64,000 nucleotides of DNA. It comes from Roseibacterium elongatum DSM 19469 (GTDB lineage Bacteria; Pseudomonadota; Alphaproteobacteria; Rhodobacterales; Rhodobacteraceae). The position numbers were made by a program, and so were the translations under genes. Below, in pieces: positions 6,434 through 15,306 of the stretch. Position 1 is the first letter of the stretch. The number at the start of each line of letters is the position of its first letter. The DNA lies in NCBI RefSeq assembly GCF_000590925.1, contig NZ_CP004372.1:911001-975000 (forward strand), in the 5' to 3' direction. Under the pieces are notes generated by a model. It was given only the letters and a program-made list of their open reading frames with translations, did not search any database and was not told the DNA's origin.

Positions 6434-9151
6434 ATGTCATATCTGATGGTGCGGGGTACGTTCGCGACCGGACAGACCGCGCTCGATTTCGGGATCACCG
6501 ATCTGATGGTCACGACGGCTGCCGATGGCAGTCGCGTGCTGTATTCGACCTCGGGGCCGACAGGCGGGCTGAGCGCCTTTGATGTCGCGGGCGCGGCGGC
6601 GCCCGACCTGATGGATTTCACCCTTTATGACGGGGCATGGGCGGATGGCGCCCTGCACGAACTGACCCTGTTTGCCACCGAGACCGGGGCGGAACTGTTC
6701 GTTGCCGGCAATGGCGAGGATCAGCTGACCGCGCTGACCCTGTCGGACAGCGGCACCTTCGACCAGCTCACGCAGTATCAGGGGCTCGACGCGACCACGG
6801 CACGAATCCTCGACCTCGATCAACTGGACACCGAAACGCTGATCCTGTCTGACGCGGGCACCAACACGATACAGGTCTACGCGATTTCGCCTCAGGGCAC
6901 CCTCGCCCGGATCGGGACGGTCGCGGATACCGAGACGACCTATGCGGCAAATGTCGTGTCCCTCGATACGCTCGCCAAGGACGACGCCACCTATCTGATC
7001 TCGGCCTGCCAGGCCGAGCACGGCGTCACGGCCTATCGCATCGCCGAAGAGGGACTGGTCGCGACCGGCAGCATCGGGATGGCCGAAGGTCTGGGCATCA
7101 TGGTGCCAACGGGCGTTCAGGTCGCCACGATCGAGGGGCGAAGTTTCGTCGTCGTCGCCTCGGCACCCGGCGACGGCCAGGGCCAGTCCGGCGCGATCAG
7201 CATTCTGGAACTTGGCGCCGACGGGTCTCTGACCCCGACCGATCACGTCATCGACACGACCCATACGCGCTTTGGCATGGTCAACAGCCTCGAGGTCATC
7301 GATGTGGACGGCCGCATCTATGTCCTTGCGGGCGGCGGCGATGACGGGCTGACCCTGTTCACACTTCTGCCGAACGGGCGCCTTCAGATGCTCGATGTGC
7401 TGGCTGACGATTTCCGGACAGGGCTGAGCAACGTGACGGCGATGGCCACGCATGTCGAGGGCAATGCCCTGGAAATATTCGTCGCCTCGCAAGCCGAAGG
7501 CGGCATCACCCAACTGGCCATCGACCTGTCGCGACAGGGTGCCCAACTTGTCGCCGAAAGGGGCGGCGGGGCGCTGACGGGAACCGAGGCGGACGACATC
7601 CTGTTGGGCGGGGCTGGCGCCGACCTGTTGCAGGGTGGTGCGGGCCGGGACCTGATCGAGGACGGCGCGGGGGCAGATACGCTGCGGGGCGGGGCGGGGG
7701 CGGACACCTTCATTTTCCGCGCGGATGGCGAGCTTGATATCATCGCCGATTTCGAACCGGGCATCGACCGTATCGATCTGTCCGGTTGGTCCATGCTCTA
7801 CGATCCGGCGCAATTGACGATCACGTCGACGTTGACCGGCGCGCTCATCGAATGGCGCGGCGAGACACTGGAAATCCTGACGACCACCGGCCAGAGTCTG
7901 ACATCAGGCGACATTTTCGACGCCTTTCTCTTTGCGCCCAACCGGATACCGACCGTCAATCTGCCACTAGAAAGCGCGGGGGAAACCATCTTCGGAACGA
8001 GTGGTGACGATCGGCTGGATGGGAGTGAGTACGGCGACACCCTGCGCGGCGAGGCCGGCGACGATTATCTTTTCGGCGACCGCGGCGACGACCATCTGGA
8101 AGGCGGCAACGGCACCGACACGCTGCTCGGCGGGTCTGGGTCGGACACGTTGGAGGCGACGGGGGGCAATGGCAACCTGCTGCGTGGCGGGGCCGGCGAC
8201 GATGTGCTGATCGGCGGCTGGGGCTCCGATATCCTGCAGGGCAACGATGGCGCGGACAGTTTCTCGGGCGGGACCGGGGCGGACGATCTCTATATCGACG
8301 GTCAGGACACGTTCTTCGACGGCGGCGGTGGCTATGACCGGCTGATCGCGGTGGATCCGGGCGGCGTGAACGTGGCGCTGTCGGGCACCAATATCGAGCG
8401 GGTCATCGGCGGCACCGGCGATGATGTCTTCGACGGCACCGGCGTGGCCCTGGGCCTCGTGATCTCGGGCGAAGGCGGCAATGACACGCTGACGGGCGGC
8501 TCGGCGACGGACCAGGTGTCGGGCGGCGCGGGCGACGACGTGCTGATCGGCGGCGGCGGGGACGATTTCCTGTTCGGCGACGGCGGCTCGGATTCCTTCG
8601 AGGGCGGCGCGGGCGACGACCGGTTCTTCGCCGAAAGCATCGACCAGTCCTTCGATGGCGGGGCCGGGTATGACCGCCTGTTCCTGCTGGACAACGGCGA
8701 TTTCACCTTCGCGCTGGCCGGCACGGGGATCGAGCGGGTGAATTCCGGCGATGGCAACGACGTACTGGACGCCACCGGCGTGACGGACGCGGTGGTTCTG
8801 TCGGGGGCCGGCGGCAACGACGCGCTGACCGGCGGGTCGAACAACGACGTGCTGGCGGGGGGCGACGGGCAGGACACGCTGGAGGGCGGCTCCGGGTTCG
8901 ACTCGTTCTTCGGCGGGGCCGGGGCGGACAGCTTCGTGTTCGAGGACGGCAGCGGCGTCGACTTCCTCGTGGGCTGGGAAGACGGGCTCGACCTGCTCGA
9001 TTTCAGCGGCCACGCGCAGGTGAACGGGCTGTCGGACCTCACGATCACCGACAACGGCGTCAACAGCCGGATCGAGTTCGCCGACGGCGACGCCCTCATC
9101 GTCATCGGATACACCGGCGGCTTCGACGCGTCGGATTTCATGTTTTCCTGA
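6434..9151 (+). CDS. RTX calcium-binding exoprotein with N-terminal beta-propeller-like domain
   Basis: A 905-residue secreted protein. Residues 1-375 form repeating beta-rich blocks that look like a lactonase-type beta-propeller; the ligand is unknown. Residues about 380-430 are a first RTX block of GGxGxDxL nonapeptides, followed by a region (about 430-500) that looks like a complete type I secretion C-terminus. Residues about 515-905 are a second, larger RTX block with its own terminal secretion region. RTX repeats bind calcium outside the cell after export by a type I secretion system, and none is encoded here. The ATG at 6434 has GAGGAA upstream. From 8129 to 9139 the gene appears identical to the end of the protease gene at 15307-19119, in inverted orientation. 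It converges on the methyltransferase gene 28 bp away. Confidence 0.88.
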   Translation: MSYLMVRGTFATGQTALDFGITDLMVTTAADGSRVLYSTSGPTGGLSAFDVAGAAAPDLMDFTLYDGAWADGALHELTLFATETGAELFVAGNGEDQLTALTLSDSGTFDQLTQYQGLDATTARILDLDQLDTETLILSDAGTNTIQVYAISPQGTLARIGTVADTETTYAANVVSLDTLAKDDATYLISACQAEHGVTAYRIAEEGLVATGSIGMAEGLGIMVPTGVQVATIEGRSFVVVASAPGDGQGQSGAISILELGADGSLTPTDHVIDTTHTRFGMVNSLEVIDVDGRIYVLAGGGDDGLTLFTLLPNGRLQMLDVLADDFRTGLSNVTAMATHVEGNALEIFVASQAEGGITQLAIDLSRQGAQLVAERGGGALTGTEADDILLGGAGADLLQGGAGRDLIEDGAGADTLRGGAGADTFIFRADGELDIIADFEPGIDRIDLSGWSMLYDPAQLTITSTLTGALIEWRGETLEILTTTGQSLTSGDIFDAFLFAPNRIPTVNLPLESAGETIFGTSGDDRLDGSEYGDTLRGEAGDDYLFGDRGDDHLEGGNGTDTLLGGSGSDTLEATGGNGNLLRGGAGDDVLIGGWGSDILQGNDGADSFSGGTGADDLYIDGQDTFFDGGGGYDRLIAVDPGGVNVALSGTNIERVIGGTGDDVFDGTGVALGLVISGEGGNDTLTGGSATDQVSGGAGDDVLIGGGGDDFLFGDGGSDSFEGGAGDDRFFAESIDQSFDGGAGYDRLFLLDNGDFTFALAGTGIERVNSGDGNDVLDATGVTDAVVLSGAGGNDALTGGSNNDVLAGGDGQDTLEGGSGFDSFFGGAGADSFVFEDGSGVDFLVGWEDGLDLLDFSGHAQVNGLSDLTITDNGVNSRIEFADGDALIVIGYTGGFDASDFMFS
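8129..9139 (+). repeat. 1,011-bp inverted repeat, copy A (RTX / secretion module)
   Basis: The last 337 codons of the beta-propeller RTX gene, less its final few codons. They match the reverse complement of 15319-16329 with no length difference. All translated reading frames compared, coding and antisense, are the same in both copies, and the nucleotide stretches I compared directly are identical. Outside the ends the sequences differ at once: GGCGGGTC is shared at the left edge but preceded by different bases, and TCGGATTTC is shared at the right edge but followed by different tails. Confidence 0.93.
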
Positions 9152-9179
9152 CAGACAGGAGATCAGACAGCGCCCGTCG

Positions 9180-10484
9180 TCACCTTGGGCGCAATACCGC
9201 AACATGTTGGAACCCGCTTAGAACTGCAGGCTCGATCTCCATGACCTCGAAGAACTCGGAAAATTTTCGGTGCCACCATGAATCCGACGAAAAGACCTGT
9301 CGATAGTAATCGTCATCCGAAATGAACCCTTGAAGTTCATGGTTTTGGTCGGCGTCAAACAATTCCCCACTCAGTACAGCGCGCAATTCATTCGGACGAC
9401 GTGAGAGATAAGACACGGCATTCGAGGTTCCATGAAATGACAATAGCGCCAAACTCTCGGGGCGCAAAAGCCGTGCGATTTCGGCCAGCCATAGATCGAT
9501 GGACTCCTCCTTCAAATGCGACAACACCGAACAGGCGTAAACAAGATCGAATGTTGCGTTCGGAAGGGGCGTGGGAGGGGAGGTTTCCACATGCAGATAA
9601 TCGCCCGCCAAATTGTCGGAACACCAATCTACATTATCCTTGTCGATATCAATACCCGTTAGCCGAAACGTGCGATCCCTTTCGAAATGCCGCGCAACGC
9701 GGCCGCAACCCACACCCCAGTCCAACACGTGAACTTCGGATGTCGATGCCCCGCATCCATAGCGTTGGAACAGCTTTTGAATGACCTCGTACGCTGCTTT
9801 GCCGCCATTGAGAAAAGACGCGCGGTTGGCCTGTGCGCTTGCGACACGCCGAATTCGCGTATCATCAGGCAATTGAGCGAGCATATCGCGGTTCGTGAAA
9901 TTCCACTGATCCCGATAATGCGCAGCATCTGACATATTGCCATTGAGGGCACGAAGATGGAACTGGGCCCAACCCTCGACTTGTGAGAACGGAAAGCGAT
10001 ATTTGTGGCACACCACGTTTTGGGGCGGCATGAACCAGTGGGTCCGACCGAAATGCGTGTCGTAATCGGTTTCGAGCAACACCCCCGACGCCCCGTTGCA
10101 CAAGAGGTCCACGCGGACGGGCGTTCTGATCGAAAGCGGGAAAACAAATCCTACATCGGCGTATATCGAACCGTCCTTGATACCGATTTCGTAGATCCGC
10201 CATTTTCCGGCGCCCAAAGCGGTTTGCATCGCTGAAAGAAGGTCGCCAGTCTGATAAGCCTCTTCAAAATCGTGGGTATCGATATGAAAGACCTTTTCGC
10301 CATCAACTGATTTCGCAGCGAGCTTATGTTCGGCCAGTTGATCGAAATGCAGGGCCAATTGATCGAGGGGCACATCGCGCACGCCCGCCGCTAGCTTGCC
10401 GAGACAGTCCGAGTCTACGTACAGATCGACATCTTGATCAATCGGTTGATCAAGGCGAAACTGGGCATTGGGGTCAAGGCGCAT
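9180..10484 (-). CDS. SAM-dependent methyltransferase, probably for a surface glycan
   Basis: A 434-residue protein. The C-terminal half (about residues 220-430) is a class I Rossmann methyltransferase with motif I VLDWGVGCGRVARHF, the acidic residue in LTGIDIDKDNVDW, and the motif IV-V region FDLVYACSVLSHLKEE. The N-terminal half is not recognised; it contains a beta-rich stretch (about residues 85-170) that could bind sugar. The substrate is unknown. The neighbouring sulfotransferase-like and glycosyltransferase genes suggest decoration of an exported polysaccharide or glycoprotein. It is the last gene of a minus-strand run, 21 bases after the sulfotransferase. Base composition here is visibly less GC-rich than the flanking core genes, consistent with transfer. 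Confidence 0.8.
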   Translation of the reverse strand: MRLDPNAQFRLDQPIDQDVDLYVDSDCLGKLAAGVRDVPLDQLALHFDQLAEHKLAAKSVDGEKVFHIDTHDFEEAYQTGDLLSAMQTALGAGKWRIYEIGIKDGSIYADVGFVFPLSIRTPVRVDLLCNGASGVLLETDYDTHFGRTHWFMPPQNVVCHKYRFPFSQVEGWAQFHLRALNGNMSDAAHYRDQWNFTNRDMLAQLPDDTRIRRVASAQANRASFLNGGKAAYEVIQKLFQRYGCGASTSEVHVLDWGVGCGRVARHFERDRTFRLTGIDIDKDNVDWCSDNLAGDYLHVETSPPTPLPNATFDLVYACSVLSHLKEESIDLWLAEIARLLRPESLALLSFHGTSNAVSYLSRRPNELRAVLSGELFDADQNHELQGFISDDDYYRQVFSSDSWWHRKFSEFFEVMEIEPAVLSGFQHVAVLRPR

Positions 10485-10505
10485 CTTCTGGTCCTTTACC
10501 GAAGG

Positions 10506-11390
10506 CTACGGAAGAAAATCCGAATGCTTGCTGTCGAACTGCAGAGCGCTGGGCATTTCGAACAGGAATGATTCATCGAAATTGTCTCTCATGAATGGCT
10601 TGTAGAGTGAATAGCAGGCGCGCAGTCGTTCAATGAGTGTCTGACACTGAACTTCCGATAGAGGGTAGCGCGCCGGAAGGTCGGGATCGAAACTTGCCGC
10701 CTTCAGGAAGCGGATCAGGTCCGAGCGGTCCGGTTCGACGAGCCCGGCCCGATTGGCCTGGCGCACGATCTCGACAACGGAAAACGGCAGGCTGACATTC
10801 TCGCGAAACGGCAAAGGTGCCAGTTCGACGTTGTCTACCCCCAGAGTAGCCAGAAAATCGGCTTCGAGTGTGCCCCCGATCCATTGCGGTGGATCGTAAG
10901 GGCACAAGATCAGCCTTGGTGCCTGTAACCAGTCGCGAAGAAGGGCATGATAGGACACATCGTAGGGGGATGGATCGCTTCCTATCGGGTGCGTCCATTG
11001 TACCTTTTGATCACGGACCACTTCGTTGAAGACGCTGACCAGTTGCGCGCAAGGATTGCGCAGGTATGCCACGACGGTCACGTCATGCGGGGCCAGCACC
11101 TCGAGGAATCCGGAAACATCAAAGGCCTCTTCCGCGAACATTTCCGAGCTGAAGATAACCGTATGATGATGCTCAGAGGACAGGCAGTCGTCCAGAAAGT
11201 GGGCGACCTTGTCGCTTGTTTGTCCCTTGCGCCAACCGACCGCCACCGGATGATGATTGGGCCATTCTTCGTCAAGACATCGGTAAAGCACGCCCTCGGC
11301 ACCCAGTTCGCCGCGGTTCTGATACAGGAAACGTTGCAGCGACGTCGTTCCGGTCTTGTGCAGTCCGATATGAACGAAAACCCGTTTCAT
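10506..11390 (-). CDS. Sulfotransferase-family protein
   Basis: A 294-residue protein with features of PAPS-dependent sulfotransferases. The 5'-phosphosulfate loop VFVHIGLHKTGTTSLQRF is at residues 4-21, and the 3'-phosphate-binding region near residue 110 reads VVAYLRNPCAQLVSVFNE. It has no signal peptide or membrane segment, so it should act in the cytoplasm. Between a glycosyltransferase (44 bases upstream) and a methyltransferase (21 bases downstream), the likely acceptor is a sugar residue of a surface polymer, but this rests on context. The coding sequence is relatively AT-rich compared with the window, like its neighbours. Confidence 0.82.
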   Translation of the reverse strand: MKRVFVHIGLHKTGTTSLQRFLYQNRGELGAEGVLYRCLDEEWPNHHPVAVGWRKGQTSDKVAHFLDDCLSSEHHHTVIFSSEMFAEEAFDVSGFLEVLAPHDVTVVAYLRNPCAQLVSVFNEVVRDQKVQWTHPIGSDPSPYDVSYHALLRDWLQAPRLILCPYDPPQWIGGTLEADFLATLGVDNVELAPLPFRENVSLPFSVVEIVRQANRAGLVEPDRSDLIRFLKAASFDPDLPARYPLSEVQCQTLIERLRACYSLYKPFMRDNFDESFLFEMPSALQFDSKHSDFLP

Positions 11391-11433
11391 TCTGGTTTCC
11401 GGGCGGCTGTGATCAAACCGGGCTGGGGATCAG

Positions 11434-14400
11434 TCATGGCGCACCCAGGAAATCTCGGCAGCTTTCAAAGTGCCGGTGTTGTTGGAGGATGGTTTCGGGC
11501 GCGAGATCAACAAGGTTCCGAACCGTCGATTGCACGCGCGTGATCTCGTCCAGATGTCGCTTTATGTCGGTAGTCTGGGTGATGCTGTCCTCGTGATATC
11601 TATGCGCGTTCAAGCTTTGGGGCGTGTAACAGACCTTTGCGGAGCGCGTCAGACACATTTCCACGTACAGCCGCCAATCACCTGCGATGCGGTACGAGTC
11701 CAGTTCATCGCCCAACGTCTCGAAAGCAGCGAGCAACGCGCCCCGATGGAACACGACCGCCGATGCATTGAGGATGACGTTCTTGATCGAAAGGCAGCTG
11801 CGAAGAAAGCTTTCGGCGTCCATGTCGAAGGGGTTCGAGAAATCGGCACCTTCGATATCATCGAGGTGCGCCATGTAGCTGTCAGATATCACCTTGCCTT
11901 GGGTATTCACGCGCGTGCTGTCGCAAAACCCGATGATCGCACCGGACTTGGTCATTCGGGGGAGCAGAGTTGCGACCAGCTCCGGGTCGGCAATGTCATC
12001 AGCTTCGGCCAACCAGATGTATTCGCCATGTGCCATTTCCGCAGCGCGCCGCCATTGCCGGAAGGCCGAGCCGGAGTTTGTCTCGTTAACCACGACATCC
12101 ATTTCGCGCCGGGCGGTCCTCGCCACATCGCAGGCGATCGTGACGCTGTCATCGCGGGACGCATCATCAAGCAGCAACACTTCTCTGAGCGGGTGGGTTT
12201 GCGCAAGCACGCTATTCACACGCAGCGGCATGTAACGTTCGTAGTTGTAACTGAGGATGGCAGCGGACACGGATGGCAAATCCGGGACAAGCCGCTGCAG
12301 CAGGTCGAAAACGTAGGTGGAGAAATCGAACGAGGTTTCGACGTCTTGCTTACGCGCAGCGGCCTGCGTGGCGCGAACCTCCGGCGGCACATTCACGGCG
12401 TCAATGATCGCAGCGCTCACGCCTTCTGTAAGGGCTCTGTCCAAAAGAACCCCGTGTCGTTCGATCAAGGCGTCACAGCCCCCGCACCCGCGATGCCCGA
12501 CGACCGGCAAACCCCATGCAAGCGCCTCGATCACGACAGAGGGGAACGGATCCTCGCGCGACGAAAGATAGAAAAGATCGGCCGCGGCGTAGAACCGCCC
12601 GACATCCTCCTGATGCCCGAGAATGCGGATCCGATCGGCCAACCCGGCCGCAACGATGTCCGGTTCGATCCAGATTTTCATCTCTGGCGCCACCGATCCG
12701 ACCCAAACGAAAACCAGACCGGGGTCTGCGCGACACGCGGCAAGCGCTACGGCAACAAAGCGGTCAAGCCCCTTCCGCAGGTCGCCATAACCGACGCCGA
12801 GCACGATACTGTTCGCCGCGTCGGCGCCCAGTTCCGCACGCGTTGCTTCACGCGCCAAATCATCGGCTTCGGGCCTTTCGGCATAAGCCCCTTGCGGCGA
12901 GATCGCAGCCGAATTCGAAATCGGCCCGGTTAGATTTTCGAAACGCTCTTTCACAATGACTGCGGGGAAGACGACTTGATCGGCGTGTTCCGCAACCCGC
13001 CGCGCCGCGTCCTCCAGTCCGTTTTCCAAAATGATCCCCGGCAATTCGTGAATCAGTGAAACAACCCGCATCCCGGCGCGCTTGAGCTCGGGGCTGAGTT
13101 GCCCAGCGACAACCGTGTTGGTCAAAGCGCAGCGGACGCCGTGCATGTGCAGGCGCGCCAGATGCAACCTCAGGTCTTCTTCCGACGCACCGGGGTCAGC
13201 CAGGAAAACCTCGCCGATGGCCTCGTAATCCGGCAAAAGCGGCCCACCGCGCAAAAGCAGGAAATGCACCTTGACGCCCATCCTGGCGGAGAGGACCCGA
13301 GCGATGTGCAGCAGAAGCATCTGCGCACCATTCCGCTCTGCGTCATGGCCGACCAGCAAAACCTGGAGGTTGGATCCTCGGATCGATCCCATCTTGCCGA
13401 ACGTGGCTCGCGCCAAGGCGTTGAGATAGGCGCCCCCGTGGTGAACATCAGGTTCGAGGGTGGCGCCCTCTGCCCACTCGTTCCAAGCATTCACGCAGAC
13501 GATAGGATGCCCGAACACCGGATGTTGCCGCGCGTGCTCGACCAGCTGACGCATCCATGCCTCGAATTTATCCGGAGCCGCGCCATGCAGGATCATGCCC
13601 CGTCCGGGGCGGCGCGCCTCGTTATCCCACGAGGGCACTGCGGTCTTGATCAATGGAAAATCTGGCGCCGGCTCCCCGACAGAACGTTCGACAACCGCGT
13701 CAAAATCGAAAACATGGCCTCTATACCGATCGTCGATCCAAGAAAGACTGTCGTTGATCGGATCCAGCCCGTTCAGCAATTTGTGCGGCGGAAACTCGAT
13801 GGCACCATCCAATCCGTAGTCCCCGGGATCGGTGTCGCCAAAGCCCTGTGCCATGAAGACCAGAGGGTCAAGGTCATGCGTTTGCCGAAAAATCTCGCGC
13901 CAGCGCGCGATGGTGGCTTTGGCGTTCGGAACATGGCCGGGACGATACAGGAACAGTAACGGGCGGCCCTCAAGCCGGATGTAACGGGGATCGATCATAT
14001 GCCGGGCGAAATCGGCCACGAGGGCATCATCGTGATCGGGATCATAGGTTTGCGCCAGGAGCACATCGGTTTCCGCACCGTCCCACGTCCGTGTCCAATT
14101 CTCGTTCGCCCACATGAGGCAAAACGGAAACTCGAGGCTCGGGTCATCCAGGAACGCCTCGACCGGGTCGTCGAGCACGCGCGTTGCGTCGAACCAGTAA
14201 TGATAGAAACAGAACCCGTGAATTCCGGCAGCCCGCGCCATCTGGATCTGCTGCTTGAGGACGTCCCTGTTAGAAAGATCGTAAAACCCCAGATCGCGTG
14301 GCACGCGCGGTTGCAGATGGCCCTCGAACCGGGGCAGCGCCCGTGGAAGGTTGCGCCATTCGGTAAAGCCATCTCCCCAATGCCGGTCGTTCACGGGGTG

Positions 14401-15147
14401 ACGATGGAATTGCGGAAGGTAGTAGCTCAGAACCATCGCAGCAGGCTCTCCATCGACACCGATGGACGGGTCGACGTCTTCGAAAAATGGGCCTGGAGAC
14501 AGGGCGCTGTGATGCGCGTCGTAGAGTCCCTGGGCCGCGTGACCGAGCGGCGTCAGGCGGCGACGCTCAAAGCGACCAGTCAGACAGTAGTGAACGAATG
14601 GGTTCACGCCGGCCTCTGCGACATCCTCGTTCGTTGCAAGATAGTGGCGCGTGGAAAACCACGGCACTGGATCTCGACCTTCGCGCCATCCTTCCGACAG
14701 GTAGTGTTCGATCGGATCGTCGGGCACGTCTGCTCGTCGAAAGCTGGCCCGGTAGAAAGCCTGATCGAACCACGGTGTGACAGCATCGTAGTCCGAGGGT
14801 TTGACTGATCCGGACCGTTGAAGCGGATGGGTCGGATTTCCTTCGGGCGGCACGGGCGCGCGCCCTTCGGCGCGTCCATAGAGTGCATAATGCAGCAAGG
14901 GGTTCATGCCGCTTTCGGCAACATCCGGATTCGCGTCGAGATAACCTTTGGTTGAAAACCAACGTGCCGGATCGAAGCCACGCTTCCATCCGACATCCAG
15001 GTAGTGGCGGGCGAGTTCGTCATCGCTTATGGCCGGCTCGGACGAATTCACGCCGTAGAATGAAGCGTCGAAAAGATCGCGTATGGCATCGACGGGGTCA
15101 ATGCGCGCTGATCTGTTGCCGAGGGCCGACAGGTATTTCGATAGCAT
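11434..15147 (-). CDS. Three-module glycosyltransferase (WbsX-like, GT4, GT2)
   Basis: A 1,237-residue cytoplasmic protein joining several sugar-transfer modules. Residues about 20-190 hold two copies of a motif of the form FDxxFY, then HYLxxGW, then WFSTxxYL, then NPxxHY, often found at the front of large bacterial glycosyltransferases. Residues about 230-570 are a WbsX/GH99-like domain (AAMVLSYYLPQFHRHPVND, GFCFYHYWF, WANENWTRTWDG). Residues about 595-950 look like a GT4-type GT-B fold, with LGVGYGDLRKGLDRF and the nucleotide-sugar-binding segment EDPFPSVVIEALAWGLPVVG. Residues about 965-1230 are a GT2 GT-A fold with SAAILSYNYERYM, LLLDDASRDDS and a likely metal-binding EADD. It probably assembles several linkages of one glycan. 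It lies 159 bp after the protease gene. Confidence 0.87.
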   Translation of the reverse strand: MLSKYLSALGNRSARIDPVDAIRDLFDASFYGVNSSEPAISDDELARHYLDVGWKRGFDPARWFSTKGYLDANPDVAESGMNPLLHYALYGRAEGRAPVPPEGNPTHPLQRSGSVKPSDYDAVTPWFDQAFYRASFRRADVPDDPIEHYLSEGWREGRDPVPWFSTRHYLATNEDVAEAGVNPFVHYCLTGRFERRRLTPLGHAAQGLYDAHHSALSPGPFFEDVDPSIGVDGEPAAMVLSYYLPQFHRHPVNDRHWGDGFTEWRNLPRALPRFEGHLQPRVPRDLGFYDLSNRDVLKQQIQMARAAGIHGFCFYHYWFDATRVLDDPVEAFLDDPSLEFPFCLMWANENWTRTWDGAETDVLLAQTYDPDHDDALVADFARHMIDPRYIRLEGRPLLFLYRPGHVPNAKATIARWREIFRQTHDLDPLVFMAQGFGDTDPGDYGLDGAIEFPPHKLLNGLDPINDSLSWIDDRYRGHVFDFDAVVERSVGEPAPDFPLIKTAVPSWDNEARRPGRGMILHGAAPDKFEAWMRQLVEHARQHPVFGHPIVCVNAWNEWAEGATLEPDVHHGGAYLNALARATFGKMGSIRGSNLQVLLVGHDAERNGAQMLLLHIARVLSARMGVKVHFLLLRGGPLLPDYEAIGEVFLADPGASEEDLRLHLARLHMHGVRCALTNTVVAGQLSPELKRAGMRVVSLIHELPGIILENGLEDAARRVAEHADQVVFPAVIVKERFENLTGPISNSAAISPQGAYAERPEADDLAREATRAELGADAANSIVLGVGYGDLRKGLDRFVAVALAACRADPGLVFVWVGSVAPEMKIWIEPDIVAAGLADRIRILGHQEDVGRFYAAADLFYLSSREDPFPSVVIEALAWGLPVVGHRGCGGCDALIERHGVLLDRALTEGVSAAIIDAVNVPPEVRATQAAARKQDVETSFDFSTYVFDLLQRLVPDLPSVSAAILSYNYERYMPLRVNSVLAQTHPLREVLLLDDASRDDSVTIACDVARTARREMDVVVNETNSGSAFRQWRRAAEMAHGEYIWLAEADDIADPELVATLLPRMTKSGAIIGFCDSTRVNTQGKVISDSYMAHLDDIEGADFSNPFDMDAESFLRSCLSIKNVILNASAVVFHRGALLAAFETLGDELDSYRIAGDWRLYVEMCLTRSAKVCYTPQSLNAHRYHEDSITQTTDIKRHLDEITRVQSTVRNLVDLAPETILQQHRHFESCRDFLGAP

Positions 15148-15189
15148 GTCAACGCCTTGGGGTTGTCGCGAAAATCCAGAACCGTTCGA

Positions 15190-15224
15190 GCTTGCGGTAA
15201 TTCAACGATAAGGTCACCGCAAGC
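15190..15224. repeat. 9-bp inverted repeat between the RTX protease and glycosyltransferase genes
   Basis: GCTTGCGGT (15190-15198) and ACCGCAAGC (15216-15224) are exact reverse complements separated by 17 bases. They lie in the 159-bp gap upstream of the glycosyltransferase start. No T-run follows on either strand, so an operator or an mRNA hairpin is more likely than a classical terminator. Confidence 0.45.
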
Positions 15225-15306
15225 GCGCCGGCTGGAATAATCTGTGCGTCACACCGATGTAGCCCAGCCAGGCATGCTGATCGAGACGTGTATGTCGAAC
15301 CGCACC

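Noticed and set aside
7550..9139. Regular short repeats suggestive of a CRISPR or tandem array
   Set aside because: The periodicity is the nine-residue GGxGxDxL calcium-binding repeat of RTX proteins within an open coding frame, with no constant repeat or unique spacers.
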